From NCBI RefSeq assembly GCF_026341825.1, contig NZ_JAPENY010000002.1:2513001-2577000 (forward strand): DNA of 64,000 nucleotides, in the 5' to 3' direction. Both the position numbers and the translations under genes were made by a program. Below the pieces are notes generated by a model. It was given only the letters and a program-made list of their open reading frames with translations, was not told the DNA's origin and did not search any database. Positions 16,790-25,799 of this stretch are shown here, one piece after another (the stretch's first letter is position 1; each line of letters opens with the position of its first letter). Source of the DNA: Streptomyces sp. NBC_00620 (GTDB lineage: Bacteria > Actinomycetota > Actinomycetes > Streptomycetales > Streptomycetaceae).

Positions 16790-18463
16790 TCAGTGCTGCT
16801 CGGCGACGGCGGTGGACCGCAGCTGCTTCTTGCTGACCTTGCCGATCCCGGTCTGCGGGAAGGCGTCGACGAACTCGACGAGATCGGGGACCTTGTAGGC
16901 GGCGACGCCGCGCTCGCGGACGAACCGCTTGATGGCGACGGGTTTCAGAGCATCGGCGCCCTCGCGCAGGATCACGTAGGCGAGGGAGCGTTCGCCGAGG
17001 TACGCGTCGGCCACCGCGACGACGGACACGTCGTGCACGGACGGATGGGCGAGGATGATGTTCTCGACCTCCTCCGGCGCGACCTTCTCGCCGCCCCGGT
17101 TGATCTGGTCCTTGGCCCGGCCCTCCACGACGAGGTGGCCGCTCGCTGTACGGCGCACGATGTCGCCGGTGCGGTAGAAGCCGTCCTCGGTGAAAGCTGT
17201 CGCGTTGTGCTCGGGAGCCCGCCAGTAGCCGCGGATGGTGTACGGGCCGCGCGTCAGCAGATGCCCGAACTCCCCGTCGGGGACGTCGAATCCGGCGTCG
17301 TCGACGATCCGGATCTCGTCGTCCGGGGAGATCGGCAGACCCTGCGTGGTGACGACCGTCTCCTCGTCGTCGTCGAGCCGGGTGTAGTTGACGAGCCCCT
17401 CGGCCATCCCGAAGACCTGCATCAGCCGGCAGCCCAGCGCGGGTGACAGCCGGCGCGCCGCCTCCTCGCTGTATTTGGCGCCGCCGACGAGCACCAACTT
17501 CAGGCTCGACAGGTCGTGTTCGGTCCCCGGACCGGCCTCTGTCCACACCAGCGCGAGCGGCGGAACCAGCCCCGTCATGGTGATCCGCTCCCGCTCGACG
17601 AGGGGGAAAGCGGTCGCCGGATCGGGCCCGGGACACAGCACGGCGGTGCCCCCGGCGTACAGCACGCCCAGCCAACCGGGCGAACTCATCGGGAAGTTGT
17701 GCGCGGCAGGCAGCACGACCAGGAAGCGGGTGTCCGCGTCGACACCGCAGATCTCGTTGGAGCCCCACAGCGAGTACAGGTAGTCGTCGTGCGTGCGCGG
17801 AATGAGCTTCGGTACGCCCGTCGTGCCGCCGGACAGCTGAAGGAACGCCAGCTCGTGCGGCTCCGGACAGGAGAGCGCCTCGGACGGGTCGCCCTCGCCA
17901 GAGGGCACCTCGGACGGGTCGCACGCCACCTCGGCCAATGCCGTGTGCTCACCGGGATCGCCGACGACGAAGACGTGCCGCAGGCTCGGCGTGCGTTCCT
18001 TGACCCGTGAGGCCAGTACACGGTGGTCGAAACCCGCGTGCTTGTCGGGGATCACATAGGCGACGGCCTCGGTGAAGGAGCAGAAGTAGCCGATCTCCGT
18101 CTCGCGGTGCGCGGGCAGCGCGTACACCGGGAGCGCGCCGATGCGGAACAGCGCGAAGACGACCTCGAAGAACTCGCCGGCGTTCGGGAGGTGCAGGACG
18201 ACCCGGTCGCCCTTGGATATCCCGCGCGCCGCGAACCCGGCGGCCAGCCGGTCGGCGCGCTCGTCCAGTTCCCGGTAGGTCCAGGTGCGCCGCTCGGGCG
18301 CCGGGTCGACGAGGGCGATCCGGTCGGGATGGGCGGCGGCGCGCTCGCGCAGCATGCCTCCGAAGGTCTCGCCGCGCCAGTAGCCCGCCTTGCGATAGCG
18401 CTCGGCGAACTCGGCCGGCCAGGTCGGTGCGTCGACGCCTGGGGTGGTGGCGAGAGGAGTCAC
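16790..18463 (-). CDS. dhbE: 2,3-dihydroxybenzoate-AMP ligase
   Basis: A 557-residue stand-alone adenylation enzyme that activates 2,3-dihydroxybenzoate and loads the aryl carrier protein. Motifs are LQLSGGTTGVPKLIPRTHDDY (P-loop), AAHNFPMSSPG (aryl-acid subfamily), QVFGMAEG, YRTGDIV and a C-terminal GKVSKKQL with the catalytic Lys. The GTG start at 18463 overlaps the dhbC stop (GTGA, 18460-18463), indicating translational coupling. Confidence 0.94.
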   Translation of the reverse strand: MTPLATTPGVDAPTWPAEFAERYRKAGYWRGETFGGMLRERAAAHPDRIALVDPAPERRTWTYRELDERADRLAAGFAARGISKGDRVVLHLPNAGEFFEVVFALFRIGALPVYALPAHRETEIGYFCSFTEAVAYVIPDKHAGFDHRVLASRVKERTPSLRHVFVVGDPGEHTALAEVACDPSEVPSGEGDPSEALSCPEPHELAFLQLSGGTTGVPKLIPRTHDDYLYSLWGSNEICGVDADTRFLVVLPAAHNFPMSSPGWLGVLYAGGTAVLCPGPDPATAFPLVERERITMTGLVPPLALVWTEAGPGTEHDLSSLKLVLVGGAKYSEEAARRLSPALGCRLMQVFGMAEGLVNYTRLDDDEETVVTTQGLPISPDDEIRIVDDAGFDVPDGEFGHLLTRGPYTIRGYWRAPEHNATAFTEDGFYRTGDIVRRTASGHLVVEGRAKDQINRGGEKVAPEEVENIILAHPSVHDVSVVAVADAYLGERSLAYVILREGADALKPVAIKRFVRERGVAAYKVPDLVEFVDAFPQTGIGKVSKKQLRSTAVAEQH

Positions 18464-19656
18464 AGCGAGGCCCCCACGGCACTGAGGAACGTACGGAACT
18501 TGGCGCCCGTCTCAGCCGTCTCGGCCTCCGGCGACGAGGCGGCCACCACACCCGCCCCCGCGAACAGCCGCAGCGAGCGCCCCTCGGCCTCGGCGCAGCG
18601 GATCGTCACGACCCACTCGCCGTCACCGTCCGCGTCCTGCCAGCCGACCATGCCGGTGTAGGGACCGCGGTCGAAGGGCTCCAGCTCGGCGATGACGGCA
18701 CGGGCCACCTCGGTAGGCGTGCCGCACACCGCCGGAGTGGGGTGCAGGGCGGACGCCAGGTCGAGGGCGGAGACGGCGGGGTCGGCGAGTTCGCCGGTGA
18801 CGGTCGTCGACAGGTGCCACATGGCCGCCGTACGCACCAGGGTGGGCCGCTCCGGCACCTCAAGGCGGGTGCAGAACGGTGCGAGTGCCTCTCGTACGGC
18901 GGCGACGACGACGGCGTGTTCGTGCAGGTCCTTCGGGGACTCCAGCAGGGCCGCAGCGCGTCGGACGTCCTCGGCGAGGTCGGGGCTGCGTTGCGCGGAG
19001 CCGGCCAGCGGGTTGGCGGTCAGGAGTCCGCCCCGGCGGGCGACGAGGAGTTCGGGGCTGGCGCCGATGAGCGTGCGGCCGGGGCCGCTGGGGACGGCGA
19101 AGGTGTATCCGGCCGGGTCCCGGCGCGCCAGTCGGCGCAGCATGGCGGGCAGGTCCGGCTCGCGCGGGGAGGTGAGCTCCAGGGTGCGGGCGAGGACGAC
19201 CTTGTCGAACTCCCCGGCCCGCATCCGCCCGACGGCGGCGGCGACCGCCTCGCCGTAGCGTGCGGCGGCCGGAACTGCCGTCACCTGCCAGTCGGTTCGC
19301 TCGTCGGTGTCGGGTACGGGCAGCGCGATGAGCGGGTCCTCGCGCAGCGGCGGAGCCCACCGCACGGACTCCGGGACGGCGAGTGAGGGCGGGGCGTCCG
19401 GGGCGAAGGGCAGTGAGCCCACGACGATCGGAGCCGGGGCGCCCGCGCGCCTTCGCGCGTCGAGGACCTCCCGCACCCGGCGCGCCAACGGCCGTGTGTC
19501 GTGGGGTATTTCGGCAGCGGTGCCACGGCCGAGGAGGGTGTGCCGGGGAGAGGCGAGGAACCGGTCCGTGCCGGGGCGGTAGGCGTCGAGCAGGGCGGTC
19601 GCCGTGCCGGGGGACACCAGGGTGGGGGTGACGGCTTCGTGCAGGGATGCAGACAT
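18460..19656 (-). CDS. dhbC: Isochorismate synthase
   Basis: A 398-residue chorismate-utilising enzyme converting chorismate to isochorismate. Family motifs are GEFDKVVLARTLEL, GASPELLV, KDLHEHAVVV, LHPTPAVCGTP and RLFAGAGVV. The start is ATG 19656. The frame stays open further upstream, but that stretch is low-complexity and falls outside the conserved protein. It sits 58 bases after dhbA and overlaps dhbE by four bases. Confidence 0.94.
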   Translation of the reverse strand: MSASLHEAVTPTLVSPGTATALLDAYRPGTDRFLASPRHTLLGRGTAAEIPHDTRPLARRVREVLDARRRAGAPAPIVVGSLPFAPDAPPSLAVPESVRWAPPLREDPLIALPVPDTDERTDWQVTAVPAAARYGEAVAAAVGRMRAGEFDKVVLARTLELTSPREPDLPAMLRRLARRDPAGYTFAVPSGPGRTLIGASPELLVARRGGLLTANPLAGSAQRSPDLAEDVRRAAALLESPKDLHEHAVVVAAVREALAPFCTRLEVPERPTLVRTAAMWHLSTTVTGELADPAVSALDLASALHPTPAVCGTPTEVARAVIAELEPFDRGPYTGMVGWQDADGDGEWVVTIRCAEAEGRSLRLFAGAGVVAASSPEAETAETGAKFRTFLSAVGASL

Positions 19657-19714
19657 GGGGTGTCTCCAGTGGGGGAGAGGTGGCACGACCGTGGTCGGTG
19701 CGGCGGGGGCCGGT

Positions 19715-20506
19715 TCAGGCCCGGAGGGTGGCGCCGCCGTCGACGTACAGGTCGTGCATGGTGACGTGACGGGCACGGTCGGAGACGAGGAAGGCGACAG
19801 CGTCGGCGATGTCGGCGGGGTCGGCGATCCGGCCGAGCGGGATGCCCGTGCGGTGTGTCGCGAGGTCACCTTCGATGACGCGCCGGGTCGCTTCCTCCTG
19901 GTCGGTGGAGGCGGTCCACAGCGCGCGCTGCATGTCGGTGAGGGTCGAGCCGGGGGAGACGGTGTTGCACCGGACGCCCCGTGAGGCCACCTCCAGGCCC
20001 AGGCATTTGGTGAACATCACGGCCGCGGCCTTCGAGGCGGCGTAGGCGGCCAGTCCGGCGCGGGGGATACCGGCCGCGTTCGAGGCGACGGTGACGATGC
20101 TGCCGCGGCCGCGCACTGCCATCCGGCGGGCGACGGAACGCGAGACGTGGAACACGCCGTTGGTGTTGACGGCGAAGGTGGCCGCCCAGTCCTCGTCCGT
20201 CAGGTCCAAGACGTCCGAACTCCTGAGGATTCCGGCGACGTTGACCGCGATGTCCAGCGGTCCGAGGGTGCGCTCGGCCTCAGCGACCAAGGCCTCGACG
20301 GCGGCGGCGTCCGTGACGTCGAGCGGGCGGGCGGTGACCTGCTCGCCGTACTTGTCGGCGAGGTCCGGCACGTTCTCGAAGGCCAGGTCGGTGGCGAGGA
20401 CGCGGGCGCCCTGCTCGAGGAGCGCCGCAACCACCGCCTCGCCGATGCCCCGGCCCGCGCCGGTCACCAGGGCGAGCCTTCCGGCGAGCTCGGTTCCGGT
20501 GCTCAC
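19715..20506 (-). CDS. dhbA: 2,3-dihydro-2,3-dihydroxybenzoate dehydrogenase
   Basis: A 263-residue classical short-chain dehydrogenase making 2,3-dihydroxybenzoate with NAD+ reduction. The cofactor motif is TGAGRGIG, the active-site pair is Y and K in AAYAASKAA, NVAG lies in the middle and PGST near the C-terminus. The GTG start at 20506 overlaps the stop of the binding-protein gene (GTGA, 20503-20506). Operon position with dhbC, dhbE and dhbB makes the assignment firm. Confidence 0.92.
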   Translation of the reverse strand: MSTGTELAGRLALVTGAGRGIGEAVVAALLEQGARVLATDLAFENVPDLADKYGEQVTARPLDVTDAAAVEALVAEAERTLGPLDIAVNVAGILRSSDVLDLTDEDWAATFAVNTNGVFHVSRSVARRMAVRGRGSIVTVASNAAGIPRAGLAAYAASKAAAVMFTKCLGLEVASRGVRCNTVSPGSTLTDMQRALWTASTDQEEATRRVIEGDLATHRTGIPLGRIADPADIADAVAFLVSDRARHVTMHDLYVDGGATLRA

Positions 20507-21489
20507 TTGACCATGGCCTTCCGGATGTCGTCGAGCACCGAGACGGCCGCCTCGGCGCCGCCCAGGCTCGTCCACTTGGAACCGTCGATCACGGTCGCGT
20601 GCTTGTCCTGTACGGCGCTGAGCTGCTTGTACGCCGCCTTCTTGGCCAGCGCGGCGAGCAGTGCGGCGTCCGAAGTGCCCGGGTCGAGGGTGCCGATGAA
20701 CAGCCAGTCGCCGTCGATCTCCTTGAGGTTCTCCTCGCTGATCGGCGTCGAGTGGCCCTCGCCCTGATCGGCCTGGATTCCGGGCCGCTCGAAGCCGAGG
20801 TCCTTGAGGACGTCGCTGATGAACACGCCCTGCTGCATGACGGCCGAGCCCTTGGCCGAGTAGCGCGTCACGGAGACGCTCGCTCCGGCCCGGTCGCCGA
20901 GGTCCGTCTTCAGGGCCGCGACCTTCGCGTCGTACTCGGTGAGGAATTTCTCGGCCTCGTTGGTCCTGCCGAGCACCTTGCCGGTGAGTTCGAGCGACTT
21001 CTTCCAGCTCTTGGTGCCGTCGATCGTGACGACGGTGGGGGCGATCTTCCGCAGCTGCGCGAGTACTTGCTCGTCGGCGAGCTGCCCGGCGAGGATGACA
21101 TCCGGCTTGGCCTGGACGACCTTCTCGATGTCGGGGCCGGTCACGGCGCCCACCACGGGTATGTCCTCGGCCTTGTCCGCGAGGTAGGCGGGGGCGCCCG
21201 TCTGGCCGCGGCCGGCCGTCAGGCCCACCGGCTCGACGCCGAGGGTGAGCGCCGAGTCGAGGTCCATCTCGCTGAGCGCGACGACCCGTTCGGGCGCGGC
21301 GGGAACCTTCACCTCGGTGCCGGTGGCGTCGGTGACCTTGGTCGTACTCGCCGCGCTCGTGCCACCGGAGCCGGCGCTTTTCTCCGAGGATCCACAGGCG
21401 GTCACGACCAGCGCGCAGGCGGCGAGAAGAGCGGCCGAAACGGCGGGGCGGGCGATGCCACGGGAGGGGAAGAGCGGGTTCGGCGCCAT
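20503..21489 (-). CDS. fepB: Siderophore-binding lipoprotein (FepB-like)
   Basis: A 328-residue ABC transporter substrate-binding lipoprotein of the iron-siderophore class. The N-terminus has a hydrophobic signal ending in VVTAC, with lipidated C32. The mature part begins with a Ser/Gly linker, then ERVVALSEMDLDSALTLG, typical of class III binding proteins, with VVQAKPDVIL in lobe 1. It is the first gene of the dhb operon, unusual in coupling uptake directly to biosynthesis. Its promoter region carries an iron box shared with the divergent permease genes. Confidence 0.88.
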   Translation of the reverse strand: MAPNPLFPSRGIARPAVSAALLAACALVVTACGSSEKSAGSGGTSAASTTKVTDATGTEVKVPAAPERVVALSEMDLDSALTLGVEPVGLTAGRGQTGAPAYLADKAEDIPVVGAVTGPDIEKVVQAKPDVILAGQLADEQVLAQLRKIAPTVVTIDGTKSWKKSLELTGKVLGRTNEAEKFLTEYDAKVAALKTDLGDRAGASVSVTRYSAKGSAVMQQGVFISDVLKDLGFERPGIQADQGEGHSTPISEENLKEIDGDWLFIGTLDPGTSDAALLAALAKKAAYKQLSAVQDKHATVIDGSKWTSLGGAEAAVSVLDDIRKAMVK

Positions 21490-21631
21490 GGCCTTGGATC
21501 TCCATAGGTGTTCGAGAGCAGGTGGTCGCGGAAGCGGGCTTCCGACGTCAACATCCGTGCACAGCAAGGCAGTTGATGTGCGTTCAGGCATGCTGAAGCT
21601 GTCGGTTCCGATGGGTTCGGAACGTCGGAAC

Positions 21632-21650
21632 TTAGGTTAGCCTAACCTTA
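21632..21650. promoter_or_regulatory. Iron box between divergent uptake genes
   Basis: TTAGGTTAGCCTAACCTTA matches the 19-bp iron box at 17 positions, and the outer arms are nearly palindromic. It lies upstream of the minus-strand siderophore operon (start 21489) and touches the start codon of the first permease gene (ATG 21650). One site could therefore repress both transcripts. Confidence 0.9.
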
Positions 21651-22756
21651 TGAAAAATTGGACGTCAACAAATGTGTCAACAATCCGGGGGGTGCGAGCC
21701 ATCGACCGGGCCGGATCCGGCCGGCCACTCCCGTCGGAGACGCGCCCCGTCCTCCTGGCCACCGCGGGGCTCGTCCTCCTGCTGCCGGCCCTCGTGCTGC
21801 TGTCGCTTCTCATCGGCACCGGATCCAGCTCCGTCGGCGGCGCCTGGGACTACCTGGTCGGCGACCCGGCGGCCCGCGCGGACGCCCAACTCCGGCTGGC
21901 CGTCATGGACGTACGCCTCCCGCGCACCCTCGCCGCCGTACTCGTCGGCGCCTGCCTCGGCACGGCCGGCTGCCTCCTCCAGGCCGCGACCCGCAACCCC
22001 CTCGCGGAGACCGGGCTGCTCGGCGTCAACTCCGGCGCCGCCTTCGCCGTAGTCCTCGGACTGACGTACTTCGGCGCGTCCTCGTCCGCCGCGCTGATGG
22101 TGTGGGCCCTGCTCGGCGGCATGACCGCGAGCGCCGTCGTCCTGCTGCTCGCCGCGTCCGGGCGCGCCGCCGGCTCCCCGCTGCGGCTCGTCCTCGTGGG
22201 CTCCGCGCTCGGCGCCACCTTCCACGGCCTCACGTCGTACGTCCTGCTCGGCACCCGGTCGACGTACGACACCTACCGCTACTGGACGATCGGTTCGCTC
22301 GCCGGAGTCGAGACCGCCGACCTCCTGCCCCTGCTGCCGCTCGCCGCCCTCGGTCTGCTCGTCGCGCTCGGCAGCGCCCGCCCGCTGTCGGCCCTCGGCC
22401 TCGGCGACGACATCGCCCGCTCGCTCGGCCACCATCCCGGCCGGATCCGACTGATCGTGGCAGGGGCCGTGTCGCTCCTCGTCGGCTGCGCGGTCGCGGT
22501 GGCGGGCCCCATCGCCTTCCTCGGACTGCTCGCGCCCTACGCCGCCCGAGCCCTCACCGGGGCACGGATGGCCCCCCAACTCGTCCTGTCCGCAATGATC
22601 GCGGCCGATGTCATGATCCTCGCCGACATCCTCGCCCGGATCGTCATCCGGCCCTGGGAGACGCCGGTCAGTGTGCTGCTCGCCTTCGTGGGCGGGCCGC
22701 TGCTCGTGTGGATCGCCCGCTCGTCGCGCCTCTCCACAGCGGGAGCGGCGGCATGA
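21650..22756 (+). CDS. fepD: FecCD-family siderophore permease 1
   Basis: A 368-residue inner-membrane permease of the BtuC/FecCD family, with about nine to ten hydrophobic helices. Family motifs are VRLPRTLAAVLVGACLGTAGCLLQ, NPLAETGLLGVNSGA and GPIAFLGLLAPYAAR. ATG 21650 overlaps the iron box and has no ribosome site, so the mRNA may be leaderless. A GTG at 21692 is an alternative. The stop overlaps the next permease (ATGA). With the partner permease, the ATPase and the divergent lipoprotein it forms one importer. Confidence 0.87.
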   Translation: MKNWTSTNVSTIRGVRAIDRAGSGRPLPSETRPVLLATAGLVLLLPALVLLSLLIGTGSSSVGGAWDYLVGDPAARADAQLRLAVMDVRLPRTLAAVLVGACLGTAGCLLQAATRNPLAETGLLGVNSGAAFAVVLGLTYFGASSSAALMVWALLGGMTASAVVLLLAASGRAAGSPLRLVLVGSALGATFHGLTSYVLLGTRSTYDTYRYWTIGSLAGVETADLLPLLPLAALGLLVALGSARPLSALGLGDDIARSLGHHPGRIRLIVAGAVSLLVGCAVAVAGPIAFLGLLAPYAARALTGARMAPQLVLSAMIAADVMILADILARIVIRPWETPVSVLLAFVGGPLLVWIARSSRLSTAGAAA

Positions 22757-23817
22757 CAGAAGTGACATCACGGGATGTGACTCCGCCCGACAGCACGGTG
22801 CTGCGCACCGGCGGCCTCTCCTGGCTCTTCCCGCGCCGCGGCGCGCTCGCCGTCGCCGTCCTCGTCCCCCTGCTCCTCGTCCTCATCGCCCTTGCGGTGC
22901 TGGCGAGTTCGACCGGGATGAGCCTGTCCCAGACCCTCTCCGGACTGCTCGGCACCGGCGACGCCGGGACCGTCATGATCGTGCGGGACTTCCGGCTGCC
23001 ACGCATCTTCGTCGGCCTCATGGTGGGCGCCGCCCTCGGTATCGCCGGCTGCCTCACCCAGACCCTCGCGGGCAACCGGCTCGCCACCCCCGACCTCGTC
23101 GGCGTCAACGAGGGCGCCACCGCGGCCGTCGTCGCCTCGGCGGCCGGCTCCGCGACCGGCATGGTGGGCGACTGGTGGCTCGGTCCGCTCGGCGCCGTCG
23201 CCGCCGCGGTCCTCGTCGTCCTGTGCGCGGGCGGAGCGGGCGCCGCCGGCTACCGCGTCCTGGTGGTCGGCATCGGCGTCTCCACGTTCATCGGCGCCGT
23301 GAGCGACCTCATCATGTCCCGCGAGAACGACAACACCGCGGGCGGCGTGTTCCTTTGGGCCGTCGGCAGCCTCAACGGGCGCGACTGGAACGTCGGTACG
23401 CCGCTGCTGATCGCCCTGCTGTTCCTGGTCCCCCTCTCACTGGCGGCCGGGCACCGCCTCCAACTCCTGCGATTCGACGACGACATGGCGGCCTCGCTCG
23501 GCGTCGACCTGCGACGGATACGCGCGGCCGCGCTCGCCCTCGCCGTCGCTCTCGCAGGCGTAGCCGTGGGCGTCGGCGGCCCCATCGCCTTCGTCGCCCT
23601 CGCCGCCCCGATCCTCGCCCAGCGACTGGCCGGACCCACCCGAGTCCCGGTCCTCGGCTCCGCCCTGACCGGCGCCGCACTCATCGCCGCGGCCGACGCG
23701 CTGGGCCGGGTCGTCGCCCCCGTCGAACTCCCCGTCGGTGTCGTCACCAGCGTCCTCGGCGGCCCCTTCCTCCTCTGGGTCCTCTTCCGCCCGGACCGGA
23801 CCACCGGAAAGGCCTGA
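22753..23817 (+). CDS. fepG: FecCD-family siderophore permease 2
   Basis: A 354-residue polytopic permease, second subunit of the ferric-siderophore channel. Motifs include RDFRLPRIFVGLMVGAALGIAGCL, NRLATPDLVGVNEGA and GPIAFVALAAPILA. It overlaps the first permease by four bases and ends 7 bases before the ATPase start, indicating one transcript. Confidence 0.9.
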   Translation: MTEVTSRDVTPPDSTVLRTGGLSWLFPRRGALAVAVLVPLLLVLIALAVLASSTGMSLSQTLSGLLGTGDAGTVMIVRDFRLPRIFVGLMVGAALGIAGCLTQTLAGNRLATPDLVGVNEGATAAVVASAAGSATGMVGDWWLGPLGAVAAAVLVVLCAGGAGAAGYRVLVVGIGVSTFIGAVSDLIMSRENDNTAGGVFLWAVGSLNGRDWNVGTPLLIALLFLVPLSLAAGHRLQLLRFDDDMAASLGVDLRRIRAAALALAVALAGVAVGVGGPIAFVALAAPILAQRLAGPTRVPVLGSALTGAALIAAADALGRVVAPVELPVGVVTSVLGGPFLLWVLFRPDRTTGKA

Positions 23818-23824
23818 CCTCCCC

Positions 23825-24733
23825 ATGCACGATCACCCCATGGCCGACGCGAGAGGTGCAGTGCCCGGCCTCGAAGTCCGCGCACTGCACGCCGGTTACC
23901 CCGGCCGCCCCGTCGTCCAGGACGTCGACCTCACCCTCCCCGCCGGGCAGGTCGCCGCCATAGTCGGCCCCAACGGCTGTGGAAAATCAACCCTGTTGCG
24001 CGCCATCGCCCGGCTGCACCGGCCCGAGTCCGGCACGGTCCACGCCGACGGAGCCGACATCTGGAGCCTCGGCCGACGGCAGGCCGCCCACCGGGTCGCC
24101 CTGCTCCCGCAATCGCCGCGCGCCCCCGAAGCCGTCACCGTGGCGGGGCTCGTGCGCTACGGCCGCCATCCCCACCAGGGCCTGCTGCGCCAGTGGTCGC
24201 GCGAGGACGAGCAGGCCGTACGCGACGCACTGGAGGCCACCGGTACCACCGAACTGGCCGCCGAACGCCTCGACCGGCTCTCCGGCGGACAACGCCAGCG
24301 CTGCTGGCTCGCGATGGTCCTGGCCCAGCACACGCCCGTCGTCCTGCTCGACGAACCCACCAGCGCCCTCGACCTCGGACACGCCGTCGACGTCCTCGAA
24401 CTCGTCCGCGAGGTCGCCGCCACCGGCCGCACCGTCGTCATGGTCCAGCACGACCTCGCCGCCGCCGCGCGCTACGCCGACACCGTCATCGCCATGAAGA
24501 ACGGCCGCGTCATCGCCCAGGGCGTCCCCCGCGACACGGTCGACGAGGCCCTGGTGAAGGAGCTCTACGCCCTGGACGCCGACATACTCCAAGCCCCCGG
24601 AGACGCCTCGCCGGTCGTCGTACCGCGCGCCCGCCGGACGGACGCACGACCGGCGTCCGCGCTCCCTTCGCCGTCACCGGCAGCCTCCGCGCCTCCTTCG
24701 CTCACTTCGGCGCCGTCGGCAGCCACAGAGTGA
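23825..24733 (+). CDS. fepC: Siderophore ABC transporter ATPase
   Basis: A 302-residue ATP-binding subunit with Walker A GPNGCGKST (48-56), Q-loop in LLPQSP, signature LSGGQRQR, Walker B VVLLDEPTSALD and switch histidine in MVQHDL. An in-frame ATG at 23840 is an alternative start. The last 32 bases overlap the 3' end of the convergent histidine kinase gene. The protein ends in an Ala/Pro/Ser-rich tail that is probably disordered. Confidence 0.92.
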   Translation: MHDHPMADARGAVPGLEVRALHAGYPGRPVVQDVDLTLPAGQVAAIVGPNGCGKSTLLRAIARLHRPESGTVHADGADIWSLGRRQAAHRVALLPQSPRAPEAVTVAGLVRYGRHPHQGLLRQWSREDEQAVRDALEATGTTELAAERLDRLSGGQRQRCWLAMVLAQHTPVVLLDEPTSALDLGHAVDVLELVREVAATGRTVVMVQHDLAAAARYADTVIAMKNGRVIAQGVPRDTVDEALVKELYALDADILQAPGDASPVVVPRARRTDARPASALPSPSPAASAPPSLTSAPSAATE

Positions 24734-25799
24734 AGGTCGCCCCCTTGCCCGGTCCCGGCGACGCCGCGGTGACGTCTCCCTCGTGGGCCCGGGCGATGCC
24801 CCGGGCGATGGTCAGGCCGATGCCGCTGCCGCCGGCCGGGGCGGGCCGCCCCGGGTGCTCGAGGCGTTCGAAGCGGCTGAAGATCCGGTTCAGGTCGTGC
24901 CCGGGGATGCCGACGCCGTCGTCCGTGACGCGGACGAAGACGCGGGGCTGCGGACCGGCTTCGCCGTGCACGGAGACCGACACGTTGCCGTGCGCATCAC
25001 ACGCGATCAGCGCGTTGCCGAGCAGGTTCACCAGGACCTGGGTGACCCGGTCGGGATCGCAGAAGGCGATGACCGGTGCGTCCGCCACGACGGTGAGGTC
25101 CACTCCCTGGCCGTCGTACTGGGGGCGCAGCCGCTCCGCCGTGGCCCGGGCCAGCGCGGCGACGTCCGCGTCCTCGTAGTGCAGGGCGAAGGCTCCCTCC
25201 TCGACCCGCGACAGACTCGAGAGGTCGGACGCCAGCCGCCGCAGCCGGTCGAGGTCGTCGGAGAGCGAGGCGAACATCGCGTCGTCCGGTGTGAAGATGC
25301 CGTCGGCCATGCCCTCGATCTGGCCGTGCAGGATGGTGATGGGGGTCCGCATCTCATGGGCGATCTCGGAGACAAGGCGGGCGCGCCGCCGCTCGGTGTC
25401 GGCGAGCGCGGCCGCCAGTGTGTTCACGTCCTCGACCAGCGCGGCGAAGCCCGGCTCGCTGGGCAGTTCGAGGACGGTGTCGTAACGCCCTTCGGCGAGC
25501 CGGCGGGTGGCCGCGCGGATGGTGTCCAGCGGGCGTACCAGGAACCGGGACAGCACGACGGCCGCGAGGACGGCGGCCGCGACCCCGGTCCAGAAGCCGA
25601 TGTTGTCGGGGTCGACGCGGTGGTTCCAGGGGCCCCTGACCAGGATCTTGGCCACTGCTGTCGCCCCCAGTGTCACCACCAGGACCGTGACATGGGAGAG
25701 CACCAGACGGTTGCGGAGCGAGAGGCGGGAGTGGACCCGCCGCAGCCGGGCACGCCAGGTGCCCGAGGGGCGTGCGGCGGTGTCTTTTCCCTTGGCCAC
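24702..25799 (-). CDS. Sensor histidine kinase (HAMP-HisKA-HATPase)
   Basis: A 365-residue membrane kinase with two transmembrane helices (about 32-53 and 68-90) and a very short external loop. HAMP follows, then HisKA with phospho-acceptor H148 in SEIAHEMRTP. HATPase motifs are NLLGNAL, DDGVGIPG and GGSGIGLTIA. The short loop suggests sensing in the membrane or inside the cell. The GTG start overlaps the response regulator stop by one base. Signal unknown. The 3' end overlaps fepC head-on, but nothing else links it to iron. Confidence 0.9.
   Translation of the reverse strand: MAKGKDTAARPSGTWRARLRRVHSRLSLRNRLVLSHVTVLVVTLGATAVAKILVRGPWNHRVDPDNIGFWTGVAAAVLAAVVLSRFLVRPLDTIRAATRRLAEGRYDTVLELPSEPGFAALVEDVNTLAAALADTERRRARLVSEIAHEMRTPITILHGQIEGMADGIFTPDDAMFASLSDDLDRLRRLASDLSSLSRVEEGAFALHYEDADVAALARATAERLRPQYDGQGVDLTVVADAPVIAFCDPDRVTQVLVNLLGNALIACDAHGNVSVSVHGEAGPQPRVFVRVTDDGVGIPGHDLNRIFSRFERLEHPGRPAPAGGSGIGLTIARGIARAHEGDVTAASPGPGKGATFTLWLPTAPK

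Noticed and set aside
11815..21489. Griseobactin (arginine/threonine) assignment of the dhb cluster
   Set aside because: Only one NRPS module is present and its A-domain residues spell the serine code. The fes-like esterase and MbtH fit an enterobactin-type product better.
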